NCBI RefSeq assembly: GCF_003339815.1
Contig: NZ_PPTT01000017.1
Location: 1-64,000 of the forward strand
Reading direction: 5' to 3'
Length of the DNA: 64,000 nucleotides
Origin: Eggerthella sinensis
GTDB lineage: Bacteria; Actinomycetota; Coriobacteriia; Coriobacteriales; Eggerthellaceae
The translations under genes were made by a program, and so were the position numbers. This document shows positions 8,746 through 18,052 of this stretch, piece after piece (the first letter of the stretch is position 1; each line of letters opens with the position of its first letter). The notes beneath the pieces are model-generated. The model did not search any database and was not told where the DNA came from. It saw only the letters and a program-made list of their open reading frames with translations.

Positions 8746-10074
8746 CTACACCGCCTCGACCAACGTCTGCTCGACCGGATGCTGCGCCGCACCGTCCGCG
8801 CATGCGAACTCTTCGGCATCGCGGCCGTACCCGCACGGCTGATCGGGATAGTGCGAGCGGAACACCGAATGGCCGCCCACGAACGCGCGCGTGACCACGG
8901 GCATCGTGCGCCGCGCGCCGTCGCCGCACGAGATTTCGCGCACGAGCAACACGTCGGCACGCTTGCCCACCGCGATGGAGCCCACTTCGTCGGCGATGCC
9001 CGCAGCCTTCGCCGGGTTGATGGTGACGAGCGCGAACGCACGGGCGATGTCGAGCCCGCACGCATCGCGCAGCGTGAACACGGCGTCGAGCAGGGCCGCC
9101 GGGTAATAGTCGCTGCACAGCACGTCGATGGCGCCCGCCTGCACGGCTTCGCGCGCGCTCAGGTTGCCCGAATGGCTGTGGCCCAGCATGACGTTCGGCG
9201 CGCCGGCAATGGTGTGCATACCGCGCGCTCGCGCCGCCCGCGCGATGTCGAGCGAGATGGGGAATTCGGAGATGGTGGCTTCGAGGCCGTCCATGAACGC
9301 CAGCTTGTCCTCGGAGTCGTCGTCGTGCGAAGCGATGGACACGCCGCGCTCGCGCGCCACGGCTGCCAGCGCGGTGATCTGGGCGTACGTGAGTTTTTCG
9401 CTCTCCTGCTGCTGGCGCACGATGTCACGCACGTCCTCGTCGCTCACGTCGCGGTAGCCCTTGAGCGTTTCGCCGAACACGAGCAGGTCGCGGTACTGCC
9501 CCTGCCCCGGCGTGTGGTCCATGAACGACACGAGGTCCACTTTGCCCGAGCGCAGGAACTGCTCGATATCGTCGTACAGGTCGACGGAGTCGAGCTCGAC
9601 GCGCATGTGGAGGCGGTGGCGGATGAGGTGGTCGCGCTCCTCGCCGTCGCGCAGGTCGGCCACGTGCTCGATGAGGGCGCTCACGTTGCCGAAGTCGCGG
9701 ATGGGCTTGTGGTCGAAGATGTGCGCGCCGTACACTGACAGCGAGTGGAAGATGGTGGTCACGCCATGCGACACGAGTTCGCGGTCGGCCTTGTACAGCG
9801 AGGTGGACAGGTCCATGACCACACTCGGGCGCGGCGAGGCGACGTTTTCCACGTAGTCGGAATGAATGTCGATGAGGCCGGGCACCACGTAAGCGCCGCG
9901 CGCGTCCACCACCGGCAGCACGCCCACCGTCGCGTCGGGCTGCGCGTCGAAATCGGCGCCCGCAGGCTCGATGGCCGCGATGCGCCCGTCGATAACCACG
10001 ACGTCGCACTCCGGAAGCACGCGGTCGGCGCACACCACCGTGCCGCCGCGAATGATGCAAGAATTGTTGTCCAT
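8746..10074 (-). CDS. phnM: Alpha-D-ribose 1-methylphosphonate 5-triphosphate diphosphatase PhnM
   Basis: 442 aa amidohydrolase-superfamily protein of the usual PhnM length (about 380-440). The metal-site motif is VVPGLIDIHSDYVE, followed by LYKADRELVSHGVTT and SHDDDSEDK. PhnM removes pyrophosphate from the ribose 1-phosphonate 5-triphosphate made by PhnGHIL, giving the substrate of PhnJ. A ribosome site (AAAGGAA) precedes the ATG. It lies between phnK (19-bp gap) and phnL (1 bp), an order that differs from the E. coli operon, where phnL precedes phnM. Confidence 0.93.
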   Translation of the reverse strand: MDNNSCIIRGGTVVCADRVLPECDVVVIDGRIAAIEPAGADFDAQPDATVGVLPVVDARGAYVVPGLIDIHSDYVENVASPRPSVVMDLSTSLYKADRELVSHGVTTIFHSLSVYGAHIFDHKPIRDFGNVSALIEHVADLRDGEERDHLIRHRLHMRVELDSVDLYDDIEQFLRSGKVDLVSFMDHTPGQGQYRDLLVFGETLKGYRDVSDEDVRDIVRQQQESEKLTYAQITALAAVARERGVSIASHDDDSEDKLAFMDGLEATISEFPISLDIARAARARGMHTIAGAPNVMLGHSHSGNLSAREAVQAGAIDVLCSDYYPAALLDAVFTLRDACGLDIARAFALVTINPAKAAGIADEVGSIAVGKRADVLLVREISCGDGARRTMPVVTRAFVGGHSVFRSHYPDQPCGYGRDAEEFACADGAAQHPVEQTLVEAV

Positions 10075-10093
10075 GGGAGGGTTCCTTTCGGGG

Positions 10094-10954
10094 CTACAAC
10101 AGCGAGTAGACGAGCTGTTGGGTATAAGAGTGTTGAGGGTCTTCGAGGATTTGGTCGGTGAGACCGCTTTCGATGACGCGGCCGTCGAGCATGACGAGGG
10201 TGCGGTCGGCCAGCATGCGGATGACGCCGAGGTCGTGGCTGACCACGAGCATGCTGACGTTGAAGTCGCGGCGTATCTGCTGGATGAGATCGAGCACGGC
10301 GGCCTGCACGGACAGGTCGAGGCCCGTGGTCACCTCGTCGAGCAGCAGGATGGGCGGGTTGTTCGACAACGCCTTCGCAATTTGCACGCGCTGCTGCATG
10401 CCGCCGGAGAACAGGCGCGGCGGGTCGGCCTCGCGACTCAGCGGGATGTTGACGCGCGTGAGCAGCTCCTCGCCCCGGGCGCGCATGGCGCCCACGTTGC
10501 GATTGCCCGCGGCCATCATCTGCTCGGCGATGTTCGAGAGGCTGGAGAAATCCATGCGCAACCCCAGGTAGGGATTCTGGTACACCATACCGAACACCGT
10601 GTTGCGAATGGCGCGCTTATGCTGCGACGAGAGCGCGAGCAGGTTGGCGGCGCCGTTGTCGAAGGGACGGGCGCGCACGTCGCCCTCGGTGGCTTCCTCG
10701 TCGAAGAACAGGCACTTCATCAGGGATGATTTACCGCTGCCCGATTCGCCCACAATGCCGACGATCTCGGCCGGGAACACGTCGAGGCTCACATCGCGCA
10801 CCGCGTGCACGGTGCCGCACTGCGGGCACACGTTGCGCTCGAGCTGCGCCGTCGGCGCCAGGCACTGCGGGCACCCCGCGCCGAAGCGCTTCGAAAGGTG
10901 CCGCACCGAAAGGCACGGCGCCTCGTCAACGCCATACCGCTGCGCATCAAGCAT
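10094..10954 (-). CDS. phnK: C-P lyase ATPase PhnK with zinc-ribbon insert
   Basis: 286 aa ABC-type ATPase, slightly longer than E. coli PhnK. Walker A is GESGSGKSS (about 69-77), signature FSGGMQQR and Walker B LLLDEVTTGLD. Before the Walker A motif lies an insert with two CPxC pairs (Cys28/31 and Cys43/46), an apparent zinc ribbon that E. coli PhnK lacks; I recall similar inserts in non-proteobacterial PhnK. PhnK binds PhnJ in the C-P lyase core complex. The ATG at 10954 has a good site (AGAAAGGA) and overlaps the end of phnJ by 8 bp, which suggests coupling. Confidence 0.92.
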   Translation of the reverse strand: MLDAQRYGVDEAPCLSVRHLSKRFGAGCPQCLAPTAQLERNVCPQCGTVHAVRDVSLDVFPAEIVGIVGESGSGKSSLMKCLFFDEEATEGDVRARPFDNGAANLLALSSQHKRAIRNTVFGMVYQNPYLGLRMDFSSLSNIAEQMMAAGNRNVGAMRARGEELLTRVNIPLSREADPPRLFSGGMQQRVQIAKALSNNPPILLLDEVTTGLDLSVQAAVLDLIQQIRRDFNVSMLVVSHDLGVIRMLADRTLVMLDGRVIESGLTDQILEDPQHSYTQQLVYSLL

Positions 10955-11876
10955 GAGAGGGTCCTTTCTGGGAGGAGGGACGGGAGCACTCGCCTTGGGC
11001 CAGCCGAGGGGGTTGCGGATCCGCGAGGCTGTCCGCTGGCCCATGGGGTTGGGTGCTGGCGGCGCACCAGGCGGTGTCGTTGCATTGGTAGTAGGTTTCG
11101 CCGGTTGCTTCGTCTACCAGTTCGTCCAGGTAGACGCCTTCGGCTCCGCAGAGGCGGCAGCGCTTGTTGGCGAAGCTTTCCACGACGAAGGGGTAATCCT
11201 CGAAATCGAGCGGCACCACGTTCGTGTGGGGCGGAACGGCGTAGATCTTCTTCTCGCGGCCGGCGCCGAGCAGCGTGAGGTGGTCGGCCTGGTGCAGCTT
11301 GAGGTTGTCGAAGCGCGGGATGGGCGACGGGGCCATCACGTAGCGGCCGTTCACCAAAACGGGATGGTCGGCACCGGTCGTGGTGGTGTCGTAGCGCACG
11401 ATCTGGTCGAACAGCTCGAGCCAGGCGCCGGTGTAGTCGGCCTCGGCGTGCAGACGCTTCGTGGCGGACTCGCTCGGCTCGAAGCTGCGCAACGGCTCGG
11501 GCGTGGGCACCTGCAGCACGAGGATCTGGCCGTCGCGCAGCGGGTGCTCGGGAATGCGGTGGCGCGACTGGATGAGCGTGGCTTCCTCGGTGGCGTCGGT
11601 GACCTCCACATCGGTGGTGTCCACCACGAGCTTCTTGATGTTGACGGCGTTCACGCTATCGTCCGAGCCCTGGTCGATCACCTTGAGCGTGTCGTCGGGT
11701 CCGATGATGGCCAGCGTGATTTGCAGGCCGCCCGTGCCCCACCCGCGGCCGATGGGCATCTCGCGCGACGCGAACGGCACCTGGTACCCGGGGATGGACA
11801 CGCCCTTGATGATGGCGCGGCGGATTTCGCGCTTCGATGCCTCGTCGAAGAACGCGTAGTTATAGCGCTGCTGCAT
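10947..11876 (-). CDS. phnJ: Carbon-phosphorus lyase catalytic subunit PhnJ
   Basis: 309 aa radical-SAM-type enzyme that cleaves the C-P bond of ribose 1-phosphonate 5-phosphate, releasing the alkane and the ribosyl 1,2-cyclic phosphate. Four cysteines, 240, 243, 265 and 271 (RCRLCGAEG and CNDTAWC), match the E. coli set 241, 244, 266 and 272, so the [4Fe-4S] ligands and the catalytic Cys appear intact. The C-terminal 35 residues are Pro/Ser-rich and extend the family core. The start at 11876 overlaps the end of phnI by 17 bp. Confidence 0.96.
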   Translation of the reverse strand: MQQRYNYAFFDEASKREIRRAIIKGVSIPGYQVPFASREMPIGRGWGTGGLQITLAIIGPDDTLKVIDQGSDDSVNAVNIKKLVVDTTDVEVTDATEEATLIQSRHRIPEHPLRDGQILVLQVPTPEPLRSFEPSESATKRLHAEADYTGAWLELFDQIVRYDTTTTGADHPVLVNGRYVMAPSPIPRFDNLKLHQADHLTLLGAGREKKIYAVPPHTNVVPLDFEDYPFVVESFANKRCRLCGAEGVYLDELVDEATGETYYQCNDTAWCAASTQPHGPADSLADPQPPRLAQGECSRPSSQKGPSHA

Positions 11877-13008
11877 CGGAGACCTCCTTCGACTCGGCAG
11901 CGGGCGTTTCGCGCGTGCTGCGCACGCTGGAAAGCTTCGATTGGAACGTGACGTAATGGGGCAGCTTGAGGTGCGAGATGAACCCGGTGGCTTCCACGCC
12001 GTCCACGTGATAGAGCACGAATTCCTCGTCCTCCGTGGGGTAGCGCGCATCCCCGTGCTCAAGGCAATGGTCGAGCACGCTCATGGCGATGGCCTTCGTC
12101 TCGGCGCGTCCGAACACGAGGCCGTACCCGACTTCCATCGAAAGCCCCTGCTCGGAGGTACCTTGCGAAGAACCTTCGCACTCGAACACGCTCTCCACCT
12201 CGGTCACGGGAATCGATCCCAGGTAGTACGCGTCCTCGGCGCCGCCCGCCTCGAGCGGGTGGTCCACCGACACGGCCACGCGTCCGGCGCGCAGCTCGCC
12301 CACCGTGGGATGCGCGGGACCGAAGCCGCGGATGGCGGCGTAGCCGAGCGCCTCGACGGCCTGCGTCATGCCGCGCGCGAGCGTTTGCAGGCGCACGGAG
12401 CGCGGCGCCGGAAACGAAAGCGGCACCATGGTGGCATCGACCGGGGCGGTGGCATCATCCGCCACCGCGGGCAGCAGGCCCTGACCGCGCAGGTAGTCCA
12501 GCACGCGCGGCATGGTTGCAGGCACCCCTTCTTCAACGGCCTCGGCGGCTTCGTCGAAATGGGCGCGCAGGCAGCTGCGCTTTTCGGCCAGCTCTTCGAC
12601 GCCTTCCGTTTCCAGATCGAACGCCAGCAGGCGGTGGCTGTAGTCGCGCGTCGCGCCGAGCACCTGACCACCCGGCACGTCCTTGAAGGCGGCCGACACG
12701 CGACGCGCAACGCGCATCGCCCCCGTGTCCACGGGACGCGAGACGTAGGGGCGCTCCAACGTGGATCGGAACGCGCGCAGCAGGAACACGGCCTCGTCGG
12801 GCGAGCCCTGCGCCTGCTTGAGCGCCAGCGCGGCCAACCGGGGCGCGTACAGCGAGGCCTCGCCCATCACCTGGTCGACGAGCTCGGGAAACGTGCCCTC
12901 GATCTCGTCGGTGCCCCAGGCAGACGACGTGCTCACGCGCTCGTATTCCAGCAGCTTGAGGCTTTCTTCGATGGCTTTGCCGCCACCGCGTACGGCAACG
13001 TAGCCCAT
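11860..13008 (-). CDS. phnI: C-P lyase core subunit PhnI
   Basis: 382 aa, usual PhnI length. Family landmarks are GYVAVRGGGKAIEES at the start, PELVDQVMGEASLYAP, ALKQAQGSPDEAVFLLRAFRSTL and ATRDYSHRLLAFDLE. PhnI forms the core complex with PhnG, H and J and with PhnL transfers the phosphonate to the ribose of ATP. The ATG directly abuts the phnH stop. Confidence 0.95.
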   Translation of the reverse strand: MGYVAVRGGGKAIEESLKLLEYERVSTSSAWGTDEIEGTFPELVDQVMGEASLYAPRLAALALKQAQGSPDEAVFLLRAFRSTLERPYVSRPVDTGAMRVARRVSAAFKDVPGGQVLGATRDYSHRLLAFDLETEGVEELAEKRSCLRAHFDEAAEAVEEGVPATMPRVLDYLRGQGLLPAVADDATAPVDATMVPLSFPAPRSVRLQTLARGMTQAVEALGYAAIRGFGPAHPTVGELRAGRVAVSVDHPLEAGGAEDAYYLGSIPVTEVESVFECEGSSQGTSEQGLSMEVGYGLVFGRAETKAIAMSVLDHCLEHGDARYPTEDEEFVLYHVDGVEATGFISHLKLPHYVTFQSKLSSVRSTRETPAAESKEVSDAAAL

Positions 13009-13647
13009 CTAGCGCACCTCCCCCGCCTGCGAGCTGCGCGGCACGGCTACCACGCGACCGTCGGCATCCACCAGCACGATCTCGATGCCGCAGGGGAATT
13101 CGTCGCCGCGTGCGGCGCGGGCGTTCAGCCAGTCGATGCGGTCGACGGCGAAGCGGTTGACGTCGGCCACGCCGGGGCCGCTCAGGGCAACCACGTGCAC
13201 GGCCAGCTCGGCGGGCTCGGCGGCAGACGCGCCTGCGGGCACGCCGGCAAGACGCGCGCAGCCCACGAGTACCGTCGCGCCCTTCTCGGGCGACACGAGC
13301 GTGCCGCGGCAGGCTTCGGCCACCGCCTCGTACGCCGTCTGCGCATCGGCGCGCGCGGGCACCACGATGAAGTCGGCGTCGCGCAGGGCCACGCGACGGG
13401 CATGCGTCTCGCTCGTGAGGTACGCGGCCGCGGCGTCCGCCTCGGAATCGGCGACGCCGAACGTGACCGCTTGATCGACGAACAAGCGCGTGACCAGCTC
13501 GAGCGCTGCATCGAGCGCAATCGGGCGCGCCGGGTTTTCGGGGGCCGGCTCCACCTCGTGCACCGTGCCCGGATGCGCGAACGCGTCGAGCACGCTGCGA
13601 AACGCCCGCTGTGCGCGGTGCAGCTCCGCACCATCTTTCATCATCAT
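13009..13647 (-). CDS. phnH: C-P lyase core subunit PhnH
   Basis: 212 aa. The start region HRAQRAFRSVLDAFAHPGTV and the later PEKGATVLVGCARL are typical of PhnH, a PLP-transferase-like fold without PLP that forms part of the PhnGHIJ core. It overlaps phnG by ATGA and touches phnI. Confidence 0.92.
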   Translation of the reverse strand: MMMKDGAELHRAQRAFRSVLDAFAHPGTVHEVEPAPENPARPIALDAALELVTRLFVDQAVTFGVADSEADAAAAYLTSETHARRVALRDADFIVVPARADAQTAYEAVAEACRGTLVSPEKGATVLVGCARLAGVPAGASAAEPAELAVHVVALSGPGVADVNRFAVDRIDWLNARAARGDEFPCGIEIVLVDADGRVVAVPRSSQAGEVR

Positions 13648-14090
13648 GACTCCACCTTCATCGTCGAGAAATCCACCTTCGTTGCGGCCGTACGACGCGC
13701 CTCGCGCTCGTCGCGCGCCTCAACCCGCGCGAGTTCGGCACGCAGGGGCCCGTCCCACGTGGCCGACCATGCGGCCGCCTCGGGGCCGGAGAACACGGCG
13801 TCCGCCACGGCCAGCTCGTAGGCGCGGCAGCGATCGCTGCCCAGCACGAGGCCGAGGCCCACCGCGTCGCCCACGCGCACGCGACACGACGTCATGAGCG
13901 CCTCGCCGAGGAAGAACAAGCTTCCCTGCGCCGTCTCGCGCGCCTGCACCATGACCAGTTCTTCGCGCGGCTCGTCGAGCACCGTGACCGGAGTCCGTGC
14001 TTCATCGCGCTCCACGTCGCACACGATGGCGCGCGCCACGGCGGGGTCGCCCTCGACGAGCGCTCGCGTGCGGTTGTATCGGGTTAGCAC
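13644..14090 (-). CDS. phnG: C-P lyase core subunit PhnG
   Basis: 148 aa. The patterns EPREELVMVQARETAQGSLF and GEALMTSCRVRV match PhnG (about 150 aa). I take GTG at 14090, not the in-frame ATG at 14135, because AAAGGA lies seven bases ahead of the GTG and the conserved part begins there (LTRYNRTRAL). It is the first of the core genes and follows the second transport permease after 67 bp. Confidence 0.9.
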   Translation of the reverse strand: MLTRYNRTRALVEGDPAVARAIVCDVERDEARTPVTVLDEPREELVMVQARETAQGSLFFLGEALMTSCRVRVGDAVGLGLVLGSDRCRAYELAVADAVFSGPEAAAWSATWDGPLRAELARVEARDEREARRTAATKVDFSTMKVES

Positions 14091-14157
14091 CGTTGAATCC
14101 TTTCGAGTTGGGATTGAGAGGGGTCTCACCAGCATTAAGAGAGAAAAGGAGGGCTCG

Positions 14158-15012
14158 TCACCGCTGCACGATGTAGCGCTTTCGCAGTTGGGTGGCTATC
14201 ACTTCGAGGACGACGGCCACGGCCAAGCAGAGGTAGACGATGAGGCCCACTTCGTGGATGTTGTAGTAGAAGCTCCCCGCCAGGAACAGCTGGTAGCCGA
14301 TGCCGCCCGCGCCCGCCACGGCGCCCACGGCCACGGCGTTCACGAAGTTGATCTCGAAGCGGATGAACGTCCACGACAGCATCTCGTTCACCTTCTCGGG
14401 CACCACGCCCTGAAACACCACCTGCCACCACGACGCGCCGCTCGCGCGCAGCGCTTCCAGCACGCCGGGGTCCACTTCCTCGAAACTCTCCGAGTACGCC
14501 TTCACCAGGTACGCCACGCTGTGGAACAGCAGGCCGATAACCGCCGCCTCGGGGCCGAGGCCGATGGCAACCGAGAACACGAGCACCCACAGGATGGTGG
14601 GCACGGCGCGCGCCACCGACATGAACACCTTGATGGCGTTGCTCACGCGCTTGTTCGACAGATTGCACGAGGCCAGCAGCCCCAGCACGAACGCGATCAC
14701 CGCGCCGATGAACGTGGTAAGCAGCGCCAGCGACAGCGACACGAACAGGCCCTCGATCACATCGGGCAGCGTGAAGTGCCCGCCCAAGCCCGGCTGCAGC
14801 ATCATGGTGGCGAAGTCTTCGACAGCCGCCGCCATCGCCGCGGGAAACGCCACCTTCCCGTAGTCCATCGTGACCAGCGCGAACACCGTCACCAGCGCGA
14901 ACACGCCCAGCACCGCGTACAGCGACACGTTGGATTTGGAAGCCACGTGCACCTTGATCTTCCCCGACCGCGACGTGCGCATTCCGCGCGCTTCGTCCGT
15001 CAAGCCCGTCAT
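14158..15012 (-). CDS. phnE: Phosphonate ABC transporter permease PhnE (second copy)
   Basis: 284 aa membrane protein with about six hydrophobic segments and a permease loop (EALRASGASWWQVVFQGVVP). It is a paralogue of the next gene upstream; together they form the heteromeric channel of the phosphonate importer. It overlaps the first phnE by ATGA. The frame is open much further upstream, but that part is antisense-like Arg-rich sequence and not coding. Confidence 0.9.
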   Translation of the reverse strand: MTGLTDEARGMRTSRSGKIKVHVASKSNVSLYAVLGVFALVTVFALVTMDYGKVAFPAAMAAAVEDFATMMLQPGLGGHFTLPDVIEGLFVSLSLALLTTFIGAVIAFVLGLLASCNLSNKRVSNAIKVFMSVARAVPTILWVLVFSVAIGLGPEAAVIGLLFHSVAYLVKAYSESFEEVDPGVLEALRASGASWWQVVFQGVVPEKVNEMLSWTFIRFEINFVNAVAVGAVAGAGGIGYQLFLAGSFYYNIHEVGLIVYLCLAVAVVLEVIATQLRKRYIVQR

Positions 15013-15869
15013 ATGATCCGCCTCCTCACGAAGTTCGAGATGAGTTCGCAGGCGATGACCACGAGGATGATGGACAGCAGCACGAGGCCCGCAATGTCGT
15101 AGCGAAAGCTTTTGTAGTACACGTCGAACACGAAACCGATGCCGGTGCCCGTGAGGATGCCGATAAGCGTGGCGTCGCGGATGTTCGTCTCGATCATGTA
15201 CAGCACCCAGCTGACCACCGACGTGATGCTCATGGGCACCACCGCCTGCGCCACGATCTGCCCGTAGCTGGCGCCGCACGCGCGCAGCGCTTCCACGGGG
15301 CCGGCGCTCATTTCGTCGATGCTCTCCAAAAAGCACCGCGTGAGGTAGCCGTAGCTCGTGAGGAAGAGGGCGAAGAACCCGGTGAACTCGCTCTGCTTGA
15401 ACGAGAACAGCAGGATGAACGCCCACGCCACCACCGGAATGTTGCGGAACAGCGACGCGACGGCGCGCACGATCAGGGGGAACGGTCCGCCCACGCCCAC
15501 GGAGCGCGAGCCCAGCACGGCGCTGATATACGCCAGGACCGCCGCCGTGCAACTGGAGGCGATCGAGGCGAGAATCGTCGAACCCAAGGCGGGCAGGATG
15601 GTGCCCAGCTTCTGGAGGGAGGCGAAGGAGGGGACGAATTGCGTCGCCATCCATGCGAACCCGCCTGGGACGTCGAGGATTGCCTGCGCGAAATCGAAGC
15701 CGACGTACGTGCCCGACAGCGCGCCGAGCGCCACGAACACGAGCGCCACCGCCACGACGGCCATCGTGCGACGACGGAAGAACGAGCCGTCGTACTGGCC
15801 GCGCGGCACCGCGCGGCGTGCGCGCAAGCCCGCGAACAGGCCTGCCGGGCGCAAGACGCGTTCGGTCAT
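15009..15869 (-). CDS. phnE: Phosphonate ABC transporter permease PhnE (first copy)
   Basis: 286 aa inner-membrane permease with the loop EALRACGASYGQIVAQAVVP, near-identical in pattern to its partner. The start at 15869 (MTERVLRP) overlaps the phnC stop by ATGA; an alternative start lies seven codons upstream. An Arg-rich N-terminus precedes the first membrane helix, consistent with a positive-inside topology. Confidence 0.9.
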   Translation of the reverse strand: MTERVLRPAGLFAGLRARRAVPRGQYDGSFFRRRTMAVVAVALVFVALGALSGTYVGFDFAQAILDVPGGFAWMATQFVPSFASLQKLGTILPALGSTILASIASSCTAAVLAYISAVLGSRSVGVGGPFPLIVRAVASLFRNIPVVAWAFILLFSFKQSEFTGFFALFLTSYGYLTRCFLESIDEMSAGPVEALRACGASYGQIVAQAVVPMSITSVVSWVLYMIETNIRDATLIGILTGTGIGFVFDVYYKSFRYDIAGLVLLSIILVVIACELISNFVRRRII

Positions 15870-16642
15870 GCGGCCACCTCCTCGTCGCATTCTCCGGCGG
15901 TGCCGTAGATGCGCGCGATGGTGGCGTCGTCCAGCTCGGCCGGCGAGCCGTCGAACACGAGCTTGCCGGCGGCCAACCCGATGATGCGATCGGAGAACTC
16001 AAGGGCGATCTCAACCTGATGCAGGTTCACGAGGCATGCCACGCCCAGCTCGTCGGCCGCCCACCGCAGGTGCTCCATCACGGTGCGCGACGACTTCGGG
16101 TCGAGGCTGGCAATGGGCTCGTCGGCCAGCATGAGCAGCGGGTCCTGCACGAGCGCACGGGCGATTCCCACGCGCTGCATCTGGCCGCCCGACAGCTGGT
16201 CGGTGCGGGTGTACGCGAAGTCGGCAAGGCCCACCTGGTCGAGAATTTCGAACGCGCGGCGCTTCTCCTCTTCGCTGAACAGGCCCAACATGCCCGTCAC
16301 CGCAGACTTGTAGCCCAGACGGCCCTGCAGCACGTTCTCGATGGCCGTCGCGCGGTGCACGAGGTTGTAGTGCTGAAACACCATGGCGATGCGCCGGCGG
16401 CACGTGCGCAGCGCGCGGCCGCGCACGTGCGTCACGTCCTCGCCGTCGAACGTCACCGTGCCCTGCGTGGGGTCGATGAGCCGGTTCACGCACCGCAGCA
16501 GCGTGGACTTGCCCGCGCCCGACGAGCCGATGATGCTGACGAATTCGCCCCGCTCAACCTGGAGGCTCACGCCATCGAGCGACTTCGACCAGCCGTCGTA
16601 GCTCTTCGTCAGATCATGCAGATCAAGCAGCACCTCGCGCAT
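15866..16642 (-). CDS. phnC: Phosphonate ABC transporter ATP-binding protein PhnC
   Basis: 258 aa. Walker [19 protein letters not shown] after the Q loop, signature LSGGQMQR and Walker [15 protein letters not shown] are typical of PhnC. The start codon shares one base with the phnD stop (TAATG), so translation is coupled to phnD. If phnD translation ends early at its internal TGA, coupling here could also suffer. Confidence 0.94.
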   Translation of the reverse strand: MREVLLDLHDLTKSYDGWSKSLDGVSLQVERGEFVSIIGSSGAGKSTLLRCVNRLIDPTQGTVTFDGEDVTHVRGRALRTCRRRIAMVFQHYNLVHRATAIENVLQGRLGYKSAVTGMLGLFSEEEKRRAFEILDQVGLADFAYTRTDQLSGGQMQRVGIARALVQDPLLMLADEPIASLDPKSSRTVMEHLRWAADELGVACLVNLHQVEIALEFSDRIIGLAAGKLVFDGSPAELDDATIARIYGTAGECDEEVAA

Positions 16643-17733
16643 TACGCAGCCCCGCCCAGCTTGCGGATGGGATCGTACCAGGCGTCGTCAGTCTTGACGA
16701 AGCAGGTCTTCTCGGAGTCCTTCTCGAAGATGCCCTTGGCGTTCTCGTCGTCGGGGTCGACGAAAATCTGCGGGTCGTTCGCCACCTTGTCGGAGCAGAA
16801 GTAGTCGACGATTTTCGTACGGTCGTCGGCGGAGATGGCACCCTCGTTGAAGCAAATGGGCGAATTGAGCACCGGCGTGATGGCGATGATGACGAACTCC
16901 TTGCCGCGCACGGTGTCGAAGGGGGCTTCGGCGTTGTCCTTCGCCTTGTAGACGGCGCCCACCGTGTTGGCCTCGCCCGACACGAGGTCGAGGTACATGT
17001 CCACGTCCACGTCGTCGAACGCGGCGACGTCGGCATCGCCCGACAGGAGGTTGACGGCCGAACCCTGATGCGAGTTGCCGAACAGCACCTCGGAGAAGAA
17101 CGCGCCCGCTTCCAACAGCTCGTCGGAGCTGTTCAGGCCGAATTCGGAGACGATGGCGCTCGACGGCACTTTGAAGCCCGACGTGGACGTGGCGGACACG
17201 AAGGAGAACGACGCGCCCTTGATGTTTTCGAGGGAGTAGCCGCTGCCGCTCTTGTATCGGTCGGCATCTTCCTTGCGTACTCAGATGCGGCTGTAGTAGC
17301 AGGCGCCGTCGAGGCCGCCGTCCTCGTCGCTGTTCGTGAATGCAGCCAGCACCTGGGGGTTCTTCTTGTTGGCCTGCACGTAGCCCTCGGGGCCCAGCAG
17401 CGCCATCTGCGCTTTGCCGGACGCGATGGACTCGATGGCCACGTTGTAGTCGGTGGAGGTGAGCAGGTTGGCCTCGCGTCCGCATGCCGCCTTGATGGCC
17501 GCGCCGATTGCCTCGCGCGAGGCCGTAAGGTCGGAGGACGAGTTGTCGGGCAGCCACACCATGGTGATGGGGTCGGTGGATGCCGAAGCCGTCCCGTCGG
17601 TTGCCGGCGCCGCACCCGCCGCAGCACCCGAGCCGCCGGCCGTGCACCCCGTCAGAGCGCCCAGCACGCCCGCCATCGTCAACGCCGCGCCGCCCACCAC
17701 AAACTGACGCCGGCTCAAAAACCCTTCAGTCAT
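16642..17733 (-). pseudogene. phnD: Phosphonate-binding lipoprotein PhnD, interrupted by an in-frame TGA
   Basis: The gene would encode 363 residues. The N-terminus is a Tat-type signal (SRRQF) ending in a lipobox (LTGC). The family body includes MVWLPDNSS, ALLGPEGYVQA, then ATSTSGFKVPSSA, DDVDVDMY and DDAWYDPIRKL. Codon 151 (17281-17283) is TGA, and the same frame continues without shift or gap on both sides (YYSRI before, VRKEDADRYKSG after). One substitution from TGG or CGA would explain it. It could be a nonsense mutation, a sequence error or recoding; I see no convincing SECIS hairpin. If truncated, the receptor loses its second half. Reinitiation at GTG 17199 is conceivable but would lack a signal peptide. 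Confidence 0.85.
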
Positions 17734-17870
17734 GTTTCCCGTTCCTCTCGTCTTCTTTCGTCTCGTGAACAAGCGAGATTCATCGTAAGAAAGCAAGGTA
17801 AAGACGGGGGAAAGGGGAAGTAAGAAGTGCGCGAAGATTAGGGAAAGAAGGAGTAAAGGGAGCCCCCCCC

Positions 17871-17982
17871 ATGCGCCTGGCGGGAGACTTACCGGGCTGG
17901 GGCTCGACCCAGGCGCAACCAGTAAGCTTCCTGGTTGCGCCTGGGAAGCTCACCCAGCACGCATGGTTGCTCCCAGGCGCAA
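17871..17982. repeat. Dispersed hairpin repeat, copy 2
   Basis: Same element as at 7135-7245: the core is a perfect 15-bp hairpin (17908-17922 with 17931-17945, 8-nt loop), with outer CCAGGCGC-type motifs at 17975 and at the left edge. It lies in the 319-bp gap between phnD and the aldo/keto reductase, so the two copies bracket the phn operon. In the rest of that gap (17734-17870, 17983-18052) I see only the phnD leader, with a GAGAGG ribosome site, and G-rich sequence. Confidence 0.8.
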
Positions 17983-18052
17983 GGTTCGGGGGTTGGGAGG
18001 CGCAAGGTGTGGGGACGCAAGGTGTTGGGGGGTTGGGGTACGCAGGGGCTTG

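Noticed and set aside
17240-17283. Selenocysteine recoding of the phnD TGA
   Set aside because: Downstream of the TGA I find only a 4-bp stem at the expected place, not a convincing bacterial SECIS, and no family reason for Sec at this position.
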